Assembly: GCA_024638165.1 (NCBI GenBank)
Contig: JAHEKV010000004.1
Span: 1-64,000 of the forward strand
Length of the DNA stretch: 64,000 bases
Reading direction: 5' to 3'
DNA from: Flavobacteriaceae bacterium
GTDB lineage: Bacteria; Bacteroidota; Bacteroidia; Flavobacteriales; Flavobacteriaceae
The notes under the pieces are model-generated. The model saw only the letters and a list, made by a program, of their open reading frames with translations. It searched no databases and was not told the DNA's origin. The position numbers and the translations under genes are program-made. Of this stretch, positions 25,003 through 35,428 are shown piece after piece. How positions within the stretch are numbered: position 1 is the stretch's first letter; the number at the start of each line of letters is the position of its first letter.

Positions 25003-25950
25003 ATGCTAACGCGCCGACACATTCGCATCAAGGTATTACAGACCTTGTACGCTCTTCAGAAATCACCTGAAACAAGTTTAGATTCGTATCAACGTTTTTT
25101 AAAGAAGAGTATGGATGGTGTTTACTCTCTTTATCTACTTCAACTCCATTTTTTTAAGTATTTCAGAGATTGGAGTTTGAGAGAGGTTGAGGCTAGGCAG
25201 AAAGCTTATTTAGAGACTTCGAAGAGTACATTTCCTGACCCCTTAAGATTTTACAATAATTCATTTTTAACTCAGATTACTGAGTCAGAGGTTCTTTTCG
25301 ACCAGTGGGATCGAAGAAAGATGAAGCAGTGGTATTTGAACGAAAAGTATGTCGCAAACGTCCATGCCTCTTTTACGAAAAGTGATGCATACCTAGAATA
25401 CATGAATCTTGATCAGGTAGGATATGCCGAGGACAAAGAGATTGTCATGCTTTTGTTTAGAGAGTTTTTAGCTCCAGATGAAGGTGTCTATGATTTTATT
25501 GAAGATGAGCAGTTGACCTGGATTGATGATTATCCTGTGATTAACACTTTTATTCTCAAGCGTTTTAGTGCAGCGCGTAAACAGACCGAAGATTCTTATT
25601 GGCTACCTGAGCTAGTTGCTGAAGATGATGATTTAGACTTTGGAAGAAAACTATTAGCTAAAGTAGCTTTGAAGTATGGGGAGTATGCGAAAGAGATCGA
25701 GGGTAAAACTCCCAATTGGGATCAAGACCGATTAGCAGAAATGGACAAGTTGCTATTGATTCTTGGTATTGCTGAATTACTCGACTTTCCGTCTATTCCA
25801 CCTAAAGTCACCCTCAACGAGTATCTTGAAATTGCGAAGGAGTATTCTACCCCAAAGAGTAGTTTGTTTATTAATGGAATTCTAGACAATTTGTCATCTA
25901 CTTATAAAGAAGAGGGTAGGCTTATTAAGTCAGGTAGAGGATTGCTGTAA
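25003..25950 (+). CDS. nusB: Transcription antitermination factor NusB, long Bacteroidota form
   Basis: Binds boxA RNA with NusE to keep RNA polymerase running through rRNA operons. The protein has 315 residues, about twice the E. coli length. It begins LTRRHIRIKVLQTLYALQ, the NusB RNA-binding N terminus, then a long inserted region (about 60-195). The usual C-terminal NusB segment follows (about 210-300) with ELLDFPSIPPKVTLNEYLEIAKEYSTPKS..., split here as LNEYLEIAKEYSTP and FINGILDNL. The long insert is the normal Bacteroidota form. A DUF1573 lipoprotein and yajC follow with short gaps, as in other members of the phylum. Confidence 0.93.
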   Translation: MLTRRHIRIKVLQTLYALQKSPETSLDSYQRFLKKSMDGVYSLYLLQLHFFKYFRDWSLREVEARQKAYLETSKSTFPDPLRFYNNSFLTQITESEVLFDQWDRRKMKQWYLNEKYVANVHASFTKSDAYLEYMNLDQVGYAEDKEIVMLLFREFLAPDEGVYDFIEDEQLTWIDDYPVINTFILKRFSAARKQTEDSYWLPELVAEDDDLDFGRKLLAKVALKYGEYAKEIEGKTPNWDQDRLAEMDKLLLILGIAELLDFPSIPPKVTLNEYLEIAKEYSTPKSSLFINGILDNLSSTYKEEGRLIKSGRGLL

Positions 25951-25999
25951 TCGTATAGAATTATCCTTATTTTTGAATCATACTATTAAAATTATATTC

Positions 26000-26485
26000 A
26001 TGAAAACTAAATCAATTTATGTCTTTGCTACAGCATTAGCTGTTATGTTTAGCCTTACTAGTTGTAAAGGGCAAGGAGAGAAAAAGGAAACTTCTAATGC
26101 AGTAACTACTGAAGTGGCTGCTGACAACAGTGCTAAGCGTCCAGTAATGTCTTTCGAAAAGAAAGAGCATGATTTTGGGACTATCGTAGCTGGAACACCA
26201 CAAGAAACTGTTTTCGAATTCACCAATACCGGGGATGCTCCGTTAATTATTTCTAACGCAAGATCTAGCTGCGGATGTACGGTACCTGATTATCCTCAGA
26301 ACACTCCAATTGCTCCTGGTGATAAAGGCGAGCTTGTAGTGAAATTCAATGGTGCTGGAGCGAACCTAGTGACTAAAACAATCACGCTTACAACGAATAC
26401 AGCAGCTGGAACTGAAATGTTACGAATTAAAGCTTTTATCGAGCCTAAGGGTTCAGGAGCTTTTGATGTTCCAATGAAGAAATAG
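26000..26485 (+). CDS. DUF1573 domain lipoprotein
   Basis: A 161-residue exported lipoprotein from the ATG at 26000. An in-frame ATG 27 bases upstream would put nine residues ahead of the signal peptide, so I reject it. The lipobox is LTSC with Cys22. After a low-complexity linker, the DUF1573 immunoglobulin-like fold (about 52-155) shows KKEHDFGTIVAG, FEFTNTGDAPLIISNARSSC, CGCTVPDYP and the final rigid beta strands. The CGC motif is typical of the family. The function is unknown; it is one of the commonest small families in Bacteroidota. It sits between nusB and yajC in a conserved order. Confidence 0.92.
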   Translation: MKTKSIYVFATALAVMFSLTSCKGQGEKKETSNAVTTEVAADNSAKRPVMSFEKKEHDFGTIVAGTPQETVFEFTNTGDAPLIISNARSSCGCTVPDYPQNTPIAPGDKGELVVKFNGAGANLVTKTITLTTNTAAGTEMLRIKAFIEPKGSGAFDVPMKK

Positions 26486-26491
26486 TTTTAG

Positions 26492-26773
26492 ATGGAAGCA
26501 CTTAACCAATTTGTTCCTCTTTTACTGATTTTTGCGGTAGCGTATTTCTTTATGATTCGCCCTCAGGTTAAACGTCAGAAAGAAGAGAAGAAGTTTACCG
26601 AAGCTCTTAAGAAGGGCGATAAGGTAGTAACCAAGAGTGGATTGCACGGTAAGATATCTGATATCAATGAAGGTAATCAAACGGTGGTTATTGAAACCTC
26701 TGCTGGTAAACTAAAATTTGAAAGTAGTTCGATTTCTCATGAATTGAGTAAGCGAGAGACGGCTACCAAATAA
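26492..26773 (+). CDS. yajC: Preprotein translocase subunit YajC
   Basis: An accessory of the Sec translocon (SecDF-YajC). It has 93 residues with one membrane helix (about 5-22, VPLLLIFAVAYFFMIRPQ), the family's RPQ motif directly after it, and the cytosolic domain with FTEALKKGDKVVTKSGLHG, then IETSAGKLKFE. It lies six bases after the DUF1573 gene and is followed by a terminator-like hairpin that abuts pyrD. Confidence 0.95.
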   Translation: MEALNQFVPLLLIFAVAYFFMIRPQVKRQKEEKKFTEALKKGDKVVTKSGLHGKISDINEGNQTVVIETSAGKLKFESSSISHELSKRETATK

Positions 26774-26796
26774 AGGCAATTGCCAATTAAAATGAT

Positions 26797-26819
26797 AGGG
26801 GTGCAATGCACCCCTTTTT
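26797..26819 (+). terminator. Terminator-like hairpin abutting the pyrD start
   Basis: AGGGGTGC (26797-26804) pairs with GCACCCCT (26808-26815) around loop AAT, followed by five T. It would end the nusB-DUF1573-yajC transcript. The T tract ends only two to five bases before the likely pyrD start codons (26821 or 26824). An in-frame ATG at 26806 lies inside the hairpin. No TAnnTTTG element is seen between yajC and pyrD, so pyrD may depend on read-through. Confidence 0.8.
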
Positions 26820-26823
26820 AATG

Positions 26824-27855
26824 ATGTATCAATTTTTCATTCGCCCGATTTTATTCCTTTTCGACGCTGAAAAAGCTCACCATATTGCTTTTCGTCTTTT
26901 AGGTATCGCAGAATTCTTCGGATTTACCCGATTGTATAAATCCTTATTTGTTAGTAAAAGCTCTTTACTAAGAAAAGAAGTAATGGGGATCGTTTTCGAT
27001 AATCCAGTAGGTTTAGCTGCAGGGTTCGACAAAGATGCCAAACGATACAACGCATTCGGGGATTTAGGATTCGGGTTCGTTGAAATTGGGACGCTTACCC
27101 CGAAGGCACAACCTGGTAATGAAAAAAAGAGATTATTTCGATTAAAGAAAGACGATGCTATCATTAATCGAATGGGATTTAATAATAATGGAGTTCATGT
27201 AGCCGTTCATCGACTTCGTAAATCGCATCGAACCATTGTGGGTGGAAATATTGGTAAGAACAAGATCACGCCTAATGAAAATGCAGTTGATGATTATCTG
27301 TACGCTCTCAGAACGCTCTATCCCTACGTAGATTACTTTGTGGTGAATGTTAGTTCTCCAAATACACCAGGATTAAGAGAGCTGCAAGAGAAGGAGCCAT
27401 TGGAGCGATTGTTAAGTACCTTGAAATTAGAGTGTAATAAACTTGCAGGGTCATCTGCCGAAAAGCCAATTCTTTTAAAAATTGCACCTGATTTAACGAA
27501 TCATCAACTAGATGATATCATTGAAATTGTCGAAAATGTAAAGCTTGAGGGTGTAATTGCCACTAACACTACCATCGACCGAACGAATTTAAAGTCTGAT
27601 CAACGCCTCGTTGATGAAATGGGTGGGCTCAGTGGTGCTCCACTTAGAAATCGATCTACAGAGGTGATTCGGTATTTAAAAGCCCATCAAAAATCTCCCT
27701 TTGCAATCATCGGTGTTGGAGGGATTCATTCTGCTGAGGCTGCTATCGAAAAAATCGATGCAGGCGCTGATTTAATTCAATTATATACGGGCTTTGTATA
27801 TGAAGGTCCCAAATTAATTTCCGAAATTCATAGGAAATTAATTGATCGTGCATGA
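26824..27855 (+). CDS. pyrD: Dihydroorotate dehydrogenase (quinone), class 2
   Basis: Oxidises dihydroorotate to orotate with electrons going to the quinone pool; membrane-associated. I place the start at 26824 ([11 protein letters not shown]), since homologues begin M-Y-x-x-x-x-R-P-x-L-F; ATGs at 26821 and 26806 are also in frame, the latter inside a hairpin. The N-terminal helix pair is the class-2 membrane-contact segment. The FMN barrel shows [44 protein letters not shown] with the catalytic Ser, TNTT and [10 protein letters not shown]. It ends with its last bases overlapping the next gene by four (ATGA). Confidence 0.95.
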   Translation: MYQFFIRPILFLFDAEKAHHIAFRLLGIAEFFGFTRLYKSLFVSKSSLLRKEVMGIVFDNPVGLAAGFDKDAKRYNAFGDLGFGFVEIGTLTPKAQPGNEKKRLFRLKKDDAIINRMGFNNNGVHVAVHRLRKSHRTIVGGNIGKNKITPNENAVDDYLYALRTLYPYVDYFVVNVSSPNTPGLRELQEKEPLERLLSTLKLECNKLAGSSAEKPILLKIAPDLTNHQLDDIIEIVENVKLEGVIATNTTIDRTNLKSDQRLVDEMGGLSGAPLRNRSTEVIRYLKAHQKSPFAIIGVGGIHSAEAAIEKIDAGADLIQLYTGFVYEGPKLISEIHRKLIDRA

Positions 27856-28709
27856 TTGAAATTGTTGAATGTCCTAGAGATGCGATGCAGGGCTTAAATG
27901 CCTTCATTCCTACCTCTGATAAAGCAGCTTATCTTCAATCGTTACTTAATTGTAATTTCTCGTATTTAGATTTTGGAGGTTTTGTCTCAGAGCGAGCGGT
28001 TCCACAAATGAAAGATACCGCTGAGGTATTATCGTTACTTGATTTGGAACGCACCCGTACTGAGCTTTTAGCGATTATTGCCAACCTTAGAGGTGCTCAA
28101 AGAGCATCTGAATTCGAAACGATCAGGGTTCTTGGATTTCCTTTTTCCCTCTCAGAGATTTTTCAAATGAGAAACACCAATCGTTCTCAGGAGGAAGCTT
28201 TTGATGAAATTCAAAGAATAGCCGAAGTCGCTGCTGCCTCTAATAAGAAGTTGGTGATTTATTTTTCTATGGGTTTTGGGAATCCCTATGGTACTCCATG
28301 GGGATTAGATCAAATTAGTTATTGGTTGAATCGATTCGAAGGTTTAGCTATCGATTGCTTCTCACTTTCAGATACCATGGGGAATGCTACGCCAGAGCGA
28401 ATTCACGAAGTATTTTCGTATGTTTTAACTGAGCACAATGAGCTTAATTTTGGAGCGCACTTGCATACTCGACCCGATCAGTGGAAGTCAAATTTAGATG
28501 CTGCTTATCAAGCTGGATGCCGTCGATTTGATGGAGCTATACAAGGTTTTGGAGGCTGCCCCATGGCCTCAGATCATTTGGTAGGTAATCTGCCGACTGA
28601 AAAATTGATTAGTTACCTTACTACCCAAAAGGCACCGATTAATATTGATATTCACGGTTTCGAAGTTGCCTATAACAAGGCTAAAAACCTTTTTAGTCGC
28701 TACACCTGA
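27852..28709 (+). CDS. Hydroxymethylglutaryl-CoA lyase-like enzyme
   Basis: Cleaves HMG-CoA to acetyl-CoA and acetoacetate, late in leucine degradation. The protein has 285 residues, TIM-barrel family of DRE-TIM metallolyases. The N-terminal metal motif [10 protein letters not shown] (4-13) keeps the R-D pair of the canonical V-G-P-R-D-G-L-Q motif. The metal histidines are in [10 protein letters not shown], and the catalytic loop FGGCPMA contains the conserved Cys. Flavobacterial HMG-CoA lyases show the same variant motif as far as I recall. It is coupled to pyrD by a 4-base overlap, an unexpected pairing of pathways. 2-isopropylmalate-synthase-like roles are less likely given the length. Confidence 0.88.
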   Translation: MIEIVECPRDAMQGLNAFIPTSDKAAYLQSLLNCNFSYLDFGGFVSERAVPQMKDTAEVLSLLDLERTRTELLAIIANLRGAQRASEFETIRVLGFPFSLSEIFQMRNTNRSQEEAFDEIQRIAEVAAASNKKLVIYFSMGFGNPYGTPWGLDQISYWLNRFEGLAIDCFSLSDTMGNATPERIHEVFSYVLTEHNELNFGAHLHTRPDQWKSNLDAAYQAGCRRFDGAIQGFGGCPMASDHLVGNLPTEKLISYLTTQKAPINIDIHGFEVAYNKAKNLFSRYT

Positions 28710-28731
28710 GCACTCGTGCCATAATTTTAAG

Positions 28732-28739
28732 TATTTTTG
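28732..28739 (+). promoter_or_regulatory. -7 promoter element of guaB
   Basis: TATTTTTG, a full match to TAnnTTTG, 23 bases before the guaB ATG at 28763. An earlier ATG at 28741 opens only a six-codon frame. No clear -33 element at the ideal distance. Confidence 0.5.
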
Positions 28740-28750
28740 CATGCAATTAA

Positions 28751-30235
<1,485 letters not shown>

Positions 30236-30236
30236 G

Positions 30237-30761
30237 TTATTTTGATTGACTGGCCTCGTAGTCTTTCCAGGTCATGTCTTTAAAGATGTCGTCTCCAAAG
30301 TACTTAGCCACGGTAAGAAATGGCGCTGCAGGATAATAGCCCGCAACAGGAGCTAGCATTTCAAATTTAGAAGTAAGGTAGACCACAGTCGGATAACTCA
30401 AATTGCCGTTAGTAAGTGCTACCGCTAATTCGTGATACCCTTTTTTGCCTTGCGGTACAAACGAATAGGTTTGTCCTTGAAAAACAACATCTTCCGTTTG
30501 TTCGGCATTGAACTTAACCATATAGAAGTTCTTAATCATATACGCACGAACTTCAGGATCATTGAAGGTTTCTTTATCCATTTTTTTACACCACCCACAC
30601 CAATCTGTGTAGACGTCAATGAAAATTTTCTTTTCATTGTCTCCATCTTCAGCAATTCGTTGAACCGCCTGTTCAAAGCTTAACCATTCAATTTTCTGTT
30701 CTTGAGCAAATAGACCCATCGAAAAACCAATCGATAAGAATAGAGATAACAATCCTTTCAT
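30237..30761 (-). CDS. Exported thioredoxin-fold protein
   Basis: A 174-residue protein with an N-terminal signal peptide (about 1-19, LSLFLSIGFSMGLFAQ). The thioredoxin-like domain has the active-site motif DWCGWCKKMD (CxxC, Cys about 53 and 56). The surrounding DVYTDWCGWCKKMDKETF is typical of the DUF255/thioredoxin_7 group. It should act as a disulfide reductase or isomerase in the periplasm. It is next to lysA (13 bases downstream of it), probably co-transcribed from the lysA side. Substrate proteins are unknown. Confidence 0.88.
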   Translation of the reverse strand: MKGLLSLFLSIGFSMGLFAQEQKIEWLSFEQAVQRIAEDGDNEKKIFIDVYTDWCGWCKKMDKETFNDPEVRAYMIKNFYMVKFNAEQTEDVVFQGQTYSFVPQGKKGYHELAVALTNGNLSYPTVVYLTSKFEMLAPVAGYYPAAPFLTVAKYFGDDIFKDMTWKDYEASQSK

Positions 30762-30774
30762 GGTCTAAAGATAA

Positions 30775-32019
30775 TTAAACCTCTGCAGCAAGCTGAGTAT
30801 CTAGAGTTACATTAACTTCAATTTGACCTTTGGTAAGGTCTTCAAAGGTTTCGCGTTCTCTGATTAGTTCTGCCTTCCCATTGATCCATAATACCTCTGC
30901 TGGGCGTAATCTAGAGTTGTAGTTGCTTGCCATTGAGAAGCAATAGGCTCCGGCATTGTGAAATACGAGGAAATCACCTTCATTGATTTCAGAGATTCTT
31001 CGATTACTACCAAAAGTGTCGGTCTCACATATGTATCCGACTACTGAATAGAATCTAGGCTTCCCTCCAGGGTTGCTAAGGTTTTCAATTTCATGATAGG
31101 CGCCATAAAGCATCGGACGCATCAGGTGATTGAACCCAGAATCTACTCCGGCAAAAACCGTAGAAGTGGTTTGCTTAACTACATTTACTTTAGCGACAAA
31201 TTTACCCGATTGACTTACTAAGAATTTACCTGGCTCAAAAGAGAGAGTCAATTCTTTACCGTAGGATTTACAAAAACTGTTGAATCGCTCCGATAACTTT
31301 TCACCGAATTCTTCGATGGGTGTTTCGATATCATCCTTCTTGTAAGGAACCTTAAATCCGCTACCAAAGTCAATGAATTCGAGGTTGTCAAAATTCTTGG
31401 CTGCCTCAAATAGAATTTCTGCAGCGTGCAAAAAGACATCAATATCTAGAATATCACTTCCTGTATGCATATGGATTCCATTGATGTGCATTCCAGTAAG
31501 GTCAACAATCCTTTTAATGTGTGGTACTTGGTGAATACTGATACCAAATTTTGAATCGATATGTCCGACCGAAATATTGCTATTTCCACCTGCCATCACA
31601 TGCGGATTAATTCTCACACACACGGGGGTGTCTGGAAAACGCTGTCCAAATAGTTCAAGTACTGATAGATTGTCGATATTGATTTGAACACCTAAGGAAT
31701 TTGCTTCTTCTAGCTCTTCAATCGATACGCCATTCGGTGTGTAGATGATTTGATGGGCGGGTACCCCAGCTAGTAATCCCAATTTTACTTCTTCAATGGA
31801 AACCGTATCAAGACCTACTCCTAAGCCATGAATTAATCTTAGAATACTAAGGTTAGAATTTGCTTTGACCGCGTAGTGAAGTTTTAAGTTTTTCACTGAG
31901 GTGAAGGCACTCTTTAGGCGGTCAAACTGCGCTGCAATGCGGTGGGCATCGTAAATGTAAACAGGCGCTCCGTACTGTTGAGCAATATCGATATAAGGTA
32001 TTTGAGACATAACTTTCAT
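30775..32019 (-). CDS. lysA: Diaminopimelate decarboxylase
   Basis: Converts meso-diaminopimelate to lysine, PLP-dependent, fold type III (alanine racemase-like barrel). The protein is 414 residues; an alternative start three codons later (MSQIPYIDI) is as likely as the first Met. The PLP Lys is in LHYAVKANSN (about 49-58). The dimer/substrate motifs are HIDSKFG, HMHTGSDI and FGSGFKVPY; EPGKFLVSQSG and CETDTFGSNR, which holds the second-subunit Cys, complete the site. With dapD at 44115-44930 this represents the succinylase lysine route. The thioredoxin-like gene lies just downstream on the same strand. Confidence 0.95.
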   Translation of the reverse strand: MKVMSQIPYIDIAQQYGAPVYIYDAHRIAAQFDRLKSAFTSVKNLKLHYAVKANSNLSILRLIHGLGVGLDTVSIEEVKLGLLAGVPAHQIIYTPNGVSIEELEEANSLGVQINIDNLSVLELFGQRFPDTPVCVRINPHVMAGGNSNISVGHIDSKFGISIHQVPHIKRIVDLTGMHINGIHMHTGSDILDIDVFLHAAEILFEAAKNFDNLEFIDFGSGFKVPYKKDDIETPIEEFGEKLSERFNSFCKSYGKELTLSFEPGKFLVSQSGKFVAKVNVVKQTTSTVFAGVDSGFNHLMRPMLYGAYHEIENLSNPGGKPRFYSVVGYICETDTFGSNRRISEINEGDFLVFHNAGAYCFSMASNYNSRLRPAEVLWINGKAELIRERETFEDLTKGQIEVNVTLDTQLAAEV

Positions 32020-32166
32020 TCGTTAAGGTGGTGCAAAATAAGTGCCTTCTGCAATAATTAGATAGAAATAATCGTTATTTCTCATTTTATCACAAAGAGT
32101 TATAAATAAAACAATTCATGTTAAAGAAAGAGGGAATAATTGGTAGGCCTATTGGTTGTGCTTTCC

Positions 32167-32174
32167 TATTTTTG
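32167..32174 (+). promoter_or_regulatory. -7 promoter element of sucC
   Basis: TATTTTTG, a full match to TAnnTTTG, 23 bases before the sucC ATG. A TTGG at 32140-32143 is 23 bases upstream, slightly further than the ideal 19. Confidence 0.5.
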
Positions 32175-32197
32175 TAACTCAATTTTAATAGATAAGC

Positions 32198-33391
32198 ATG
32201 AACCTTCACGAGTTTCAAGGAAAAGAGATTTTAGCCAGTTTTGGCGTAGGTATTCAACGTGGTAAAGTAGCTTCAACTTCAGATGAAGCTGTAACGGCAG
32301 CAAAAGCCTTAACTGAAGAGACTGGCACTGGCTGGCATGTGATCAAAGCACAAGTTCACGCTGGTGGACGTGGTAAAGGTGGAGGTGTAAAGCTCGCCAA
32401 GAACTTAGACGAGGTGAAGTCTATCGCCGATCAAATTATCGGCATGAATTTAGTTACTCCTCAGACTTCGGCTGAAGGTAAGAAGGTTCATCAGGTACTC
32501 GTAGCAGAGGATGTATATTATCCTGGCGAAAGTGAAACTTCTGAGTTCTATATGTCAGTACTTCTTAATCGTGGTACGGGTCGTAACATGATTATGTATT
32601 CGACTGAAGGAGGTATGGATATCGAGGAAGTTGCAGAGAAAACTCCTCATCTTATTTTTACCGAAGAAGTAGATCCTAGTGCAGGACTAACAGGTTTTCA
32701 GGCAAGAAATATTGCTTTCAATCTAGGTCTTTCAGGTAAAGCTTTCAAAGAAATGGTTGGCTTTGTAACCAAATTGTACAAAGCTTATGTCGAGAGTGAT
32801 TCGAGTTTATTTGAGATTAACCCGGTTCTTAAAACTTCAGACGATAAAATTATTGCCGTTGATGCTAAAGTGACTCTTGACGATAATGCGCTTTTTAGAC
32901 GCAAAGCTTATGCAGAGATGCGTGATGAGCGCGAGGAGAACCCAATCGAAGTAGAAGCGAAGGCTCTTGGACTAAACTACGTAGATCTTGACGGTAACGT
33001 TGGGTGTATGGTTAATGGTGCAGGATTGGCTATGGCTACTATGGATCTTATTAAAATGGCAGGTGGAGAACCAGCTAACTTCTTAGATGTTGGAGGTACT
33101 GCTGATGCTAAACGTGTTGAAGAAGCCTTCAGAATTATTCTTAAAGATCCTAATGTGAAAGCGATTCTTGTAAACATTTTCGGAGGAATCGTTCGATGTG
33201 ATCGTGTAGCTAATGGTATTGTAGAGGCATACAAGAATATGGCAGATCAAATCAATGTTCCGATCATTGTTCGTCTACAAGGAACGAATGCAGAACTTGC
33301 CAAGCAAATTATTGAAGAATCCGGATTAGAGGTTCACGCAGCAGTTCAGTTCCAAGAGGCTGCAGATAAAGTAAAACAATTACTTAATTAA
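32198..33391 (+). CDS. sucC: Succinyl-CoA synthetase (ADP/GDP-forming), beta subunit
   Basis: TCA-cycle enzyme making ATP or GTP from succinyl-CoA. It has 397 residues: an ATP-grasp domain (1-240) with [18 protein letters not shown] near 46-63, and a C-terminal CoA-ligase domain (250-390) with [30 protein letters not shown] and [13 protein letters not shown]. The partner sucD is not adjacent: the next gene is uvrB on the opposite strand. The alpha subunit must be elsewhere, as is common in Bacteroidota. A strong terminator follows directly after the stop. Confidence 0.97.
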   Translation: MNLHEFQGKEILASFGVGIQRGKVASTSDEAVTAAKALTEETGTGWHVIKAQVHAGGRGKGGGVKLAKNLDEVKSIADQIIGMNLVTPQTSAEGKKVHQVLVAEDVYYPGESETSEFYMSVLLNRGTGRNMIMYSTEGGMDIEEVAEKTPHLIFTEEVDPSAGLTGFQARNIAFNLGLSGKAFKEMVGFVTKLYKAYVESDSSLFEINPVLKTSDDKIIAVDAKVTLDDNALFRRKAYAEMRDEREENPIEVEAKALGLNYVDLDGNVGCMVNGAGLAMATMDLIKMAGGEPANFLDVGGTADAKRVEEAFRIILKDPNVKAILVNIFGGIVRCDRVANGIVEAYKNMADQINVPIIVRLQGTNAELAKQIIEESGLEVHAAVQFQEAADKVKQLLN

Positions 33392-33392
33392 T

Positions 33393-33426
33393 AAAAAAAG
33401 CCGCTTTATAATGAGCGGCTTTTTTT
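33393..33426. terminator. Bidirectional terminator between sucC and uvrB
   Basis: AGCCGCT (33399-33405) pairs with AGCGGCT (33414-33420) around an 8-base loop, extended by A and T tracts of six to seven on both sides. It overlaps the last two bases of the uvrB stop codon, and serves both convergent genes. Confidence 0.9.
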
Positions 33427-35410
33427 ATGCTTGTTCTTGAAGGGTTTTAAGCTGATCCCTTAGTCTGGCCGCCTCAATAAAATCTAAAGACTTAGCGGCT
33501 TCTTCCATGGCTTTTCGAGTTCTTTTTATTTCATCATTGAGATCATTGCCGCTCATGTAGGCCAATTCCTCCTCTGATATTGGTTTTACTCGTGGGGCGT
33601 CTTTATTCTCCTTTTTGGTACTTACTAGCGTTGATTCAATCGCTTTATTCAGTGCTTTAGGTTGTATTCCGTGTTCTTGATTGTAGATTTCCTGCTTTGA
33701 TCTTCGATAAGCGGTCTGATCAATAGTTAGTTGCATGCTTTCGGTTATGGTATCTGCATACATAATTGCCTTGCCGTTTAGATTTCGAGCAGCTCTACCC
33801 ACGGTCTGTGTAAGGCTTCGGTTGGATCGCAGAAAGCCTTCTTTGTCTGCATCTATGATGGCAACTAGAGATACTTCGGGAAGATCGAGACCTTCTCTAA
33901 GTAGGTTTACTCCAATAAGTACGTCGAATATTCCTTTGCGAAGATCTTGCATGATTTCAACACGCTCAAGAGTATCCACATCACTGTGAATATAACGACA
34001 GCGAACACCGATTCTTGTCAGGTACTTTGTGAGTTCTTCTGCCATTCGTTTGGTAAGTGTGGTGACTAGAACACGCTCGTCTTTATCTGCACGTATTTTA
34101 ATTTCCTCGGTAAGATCATCGATTTGATTTTTACTAGGTCGTACTTCAATGATTGGATCTAGAAGTCCTGTAGGTCGTATAAGTTGTTCTGTGTAAACTC
34201 CTTCGCAAAGGGCTAATTCATAATCTGCAGGTGTAGCACTAACATATAGTACCTGATTTTGTAGTGCTTCGAATTCTTCGAATTTGAGAGGTCGATTATC
34301 GAGTGCCGCTGGAAGTCTAAATCCGTAATCCACTAGATTTTCCTTTCGAGATCGATCGCCTCCATACATGGCGTGCACTTGTGGAATGGTGACGTGGCTC
34401 TCATCAATGATCATCAAATAGTCATCAGGAAAATAGTCTAAGAGGCAGAAGGGTCTTGTGCCAGGTGCTCGACCGTCAAGGTATCGGGAATAATTCTCAA
34501 TACCCGAACAATATCCGAGCTCACGCATCATTTCTAAATCGAAGGTAGTTCGTTCTTCTAATCGTTTCGCTTCTAAAGGCTTTCCGATCTCATTGAAATA
34601 TTCGATCTGCTTGACAAGGTCATCTTGAATCTGGTGTATGGCATTTTGCAGCACATCAGGAGAGGTAACAAACATGTTTGCGGGATAGATCGTCAATCGA
34701 TCGTAGCTTTCAATGACCTTCTGATTCACTGGATCTAAGGCCTCTATTTCTTCAATTTCATCGCCAAAAAAGTGAATGCGATAGGCAATATCTGCGTATC
34801 CGGGGTGCACATCGATTACATCTCCCTTTACTCTGAAGTTTCCATGCTTGAAATCTGCGGTGGTCCTCGAATACAGGGATTGTACTAGTTGTTTCAGAAG
34901 TGCAGTTCTAGAAATTACCTGATCTCTTTCGATTTTAATAACGTTCTTCTGAAATTCGATTGGGTTTCCGATACCGTATAAACAGGATACCGATGCGATG
35001 ACGATGACATCTCTTCTTCCACTTAATAAAGAAGAGGTAGTGCTCAAACGTAGCTTCTCAATATCTTCGTTGATGCTAAGATCTTTTTCGATATAGGTTC
35101 CACTTGCAGGTATGTATGCTTCGGGTTGGTAGTAATCGTAATACGAAACAAAATACTCTACAGCGTTATTGGGGAAAAACTGCTTGAATTCAGAGTAAAG
35201 TTGGGCCGCTAAGGTCTTGTTGTGTGCTAAAACGAGTGTAGGCCGTTGAACTGTTTCGATAACGTTAGCCATTGTAAATGTCTTACCTGAACCGGTGACC
35301 CCTAAAAGCGTTTGATGCGGGTCTCCTTCCTTTATCCCTCTCGATAAAGATTCAATCGCCTGAGGTTGGTCTCCAGTAGGCTTAAAGTCGGCGGTTAGTG
35401 TAAAACGCAT
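33425..35410 (-). CDS. uvrB: Excinuclease ABC subunit B
   Basis: Damage-verifying helicase-like subunit of nucleotide excision repair. The protein has 661 residues. Walker A is GVTGSGKTFT (about 38-47), the beta-hairpin region is VSYYDYYQPEAYIP, followed by YIEKDLSINEDIE, then DESHVTIPQ (Walker B-like DEAD-box relative), the helicase motif VGRAARN, and a C-terminal UVR/UvrC-binding domain (about 620-655). uvrA and uvrC are not in the window. The first ATG, ending at 35410, is preceded by a TATTTTTG element at only four bases, so a leaderless mRNA is expected. The two-gene ABC transporter upstream is on the same strand, 18 bases away. Confidence 0.97.
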   Translation of the reverse strand: MRFTLTADFKPTGDQPQAIESLSRGIKEGDPHQTLLGVTGSGKTFTMANVIETVQRPTLVLAHNKTLAAQLYSEFKQFFPNNAVEYFVSYYDYYQPEAYIPASGTYIEKDLSINEDIEKLRLSTTSSLLSGRRDVIVIASVSCLYGIGNPIEFQKNVIKIERDQVISRTALLKQLVQSLYSRTTADFKHGNFRVKGDVIDVHPGYADIAYRIHFFGDEIEEIEALDPVNQKVIESYDRLTIYPANMFVTSPDVLQNAIHQIQDDLVKQIEYFNEIGKPLEAKRLEERTTFDLEMMRELGYCSGIENYSRYLDGRAPGTRPFCLLDYFPDDYLMIIDESHVTIPQVHAMYGGDRSRKENLVDYGFRLPAALDNRPLKFEEFEALQNQVLYVSATPADYELALCEGVYTEQLIRPTGLLDPIIEVRPSKNQIDDLTEEIKIRADKDERVLVTTLTKRMAEELTKYLTRIGVRCRYIHSDVDTLERVEIMQDLRKGIFDVLIGVNLLREGLDLPEVSLVAIIDADKEGFLRSNRSLTQTVGRAARNLNGKAIMYADTITESMQLTIDQTAYRRSKQEIYNQEHGIQPKALNKAIESTLVSTKKENKDAPRVKPISEEELAYMSGNDLNDEIKRTRKAMEEAAKSLDFIEAARLRDQLKTLQEQA

Positions 35411-35414
35411 ACCG

Positions 35415-35422
35415 CAAAAATA
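35415..35422 (-). promoter_or_regulatory. -7 promoter element of uvrB
   Basis: Reads TATTTTTG on the minus strand, a full match to TAnnTTTG. It is four bases before the ATG and overlaps the intergenic gap after the ABC-2 permease gene, so uvrB can be expressed independently of the ABC unit. Confidence 0.5.
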
Positions 35423-35428
35423 CGCATC

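Noticed and set aside
25003-25950. A fusion or frameshift in nusB because of its length
   Set aside because: The long form with an inserted middle region is normal in Bacteroidota, and the frame is open throughout.
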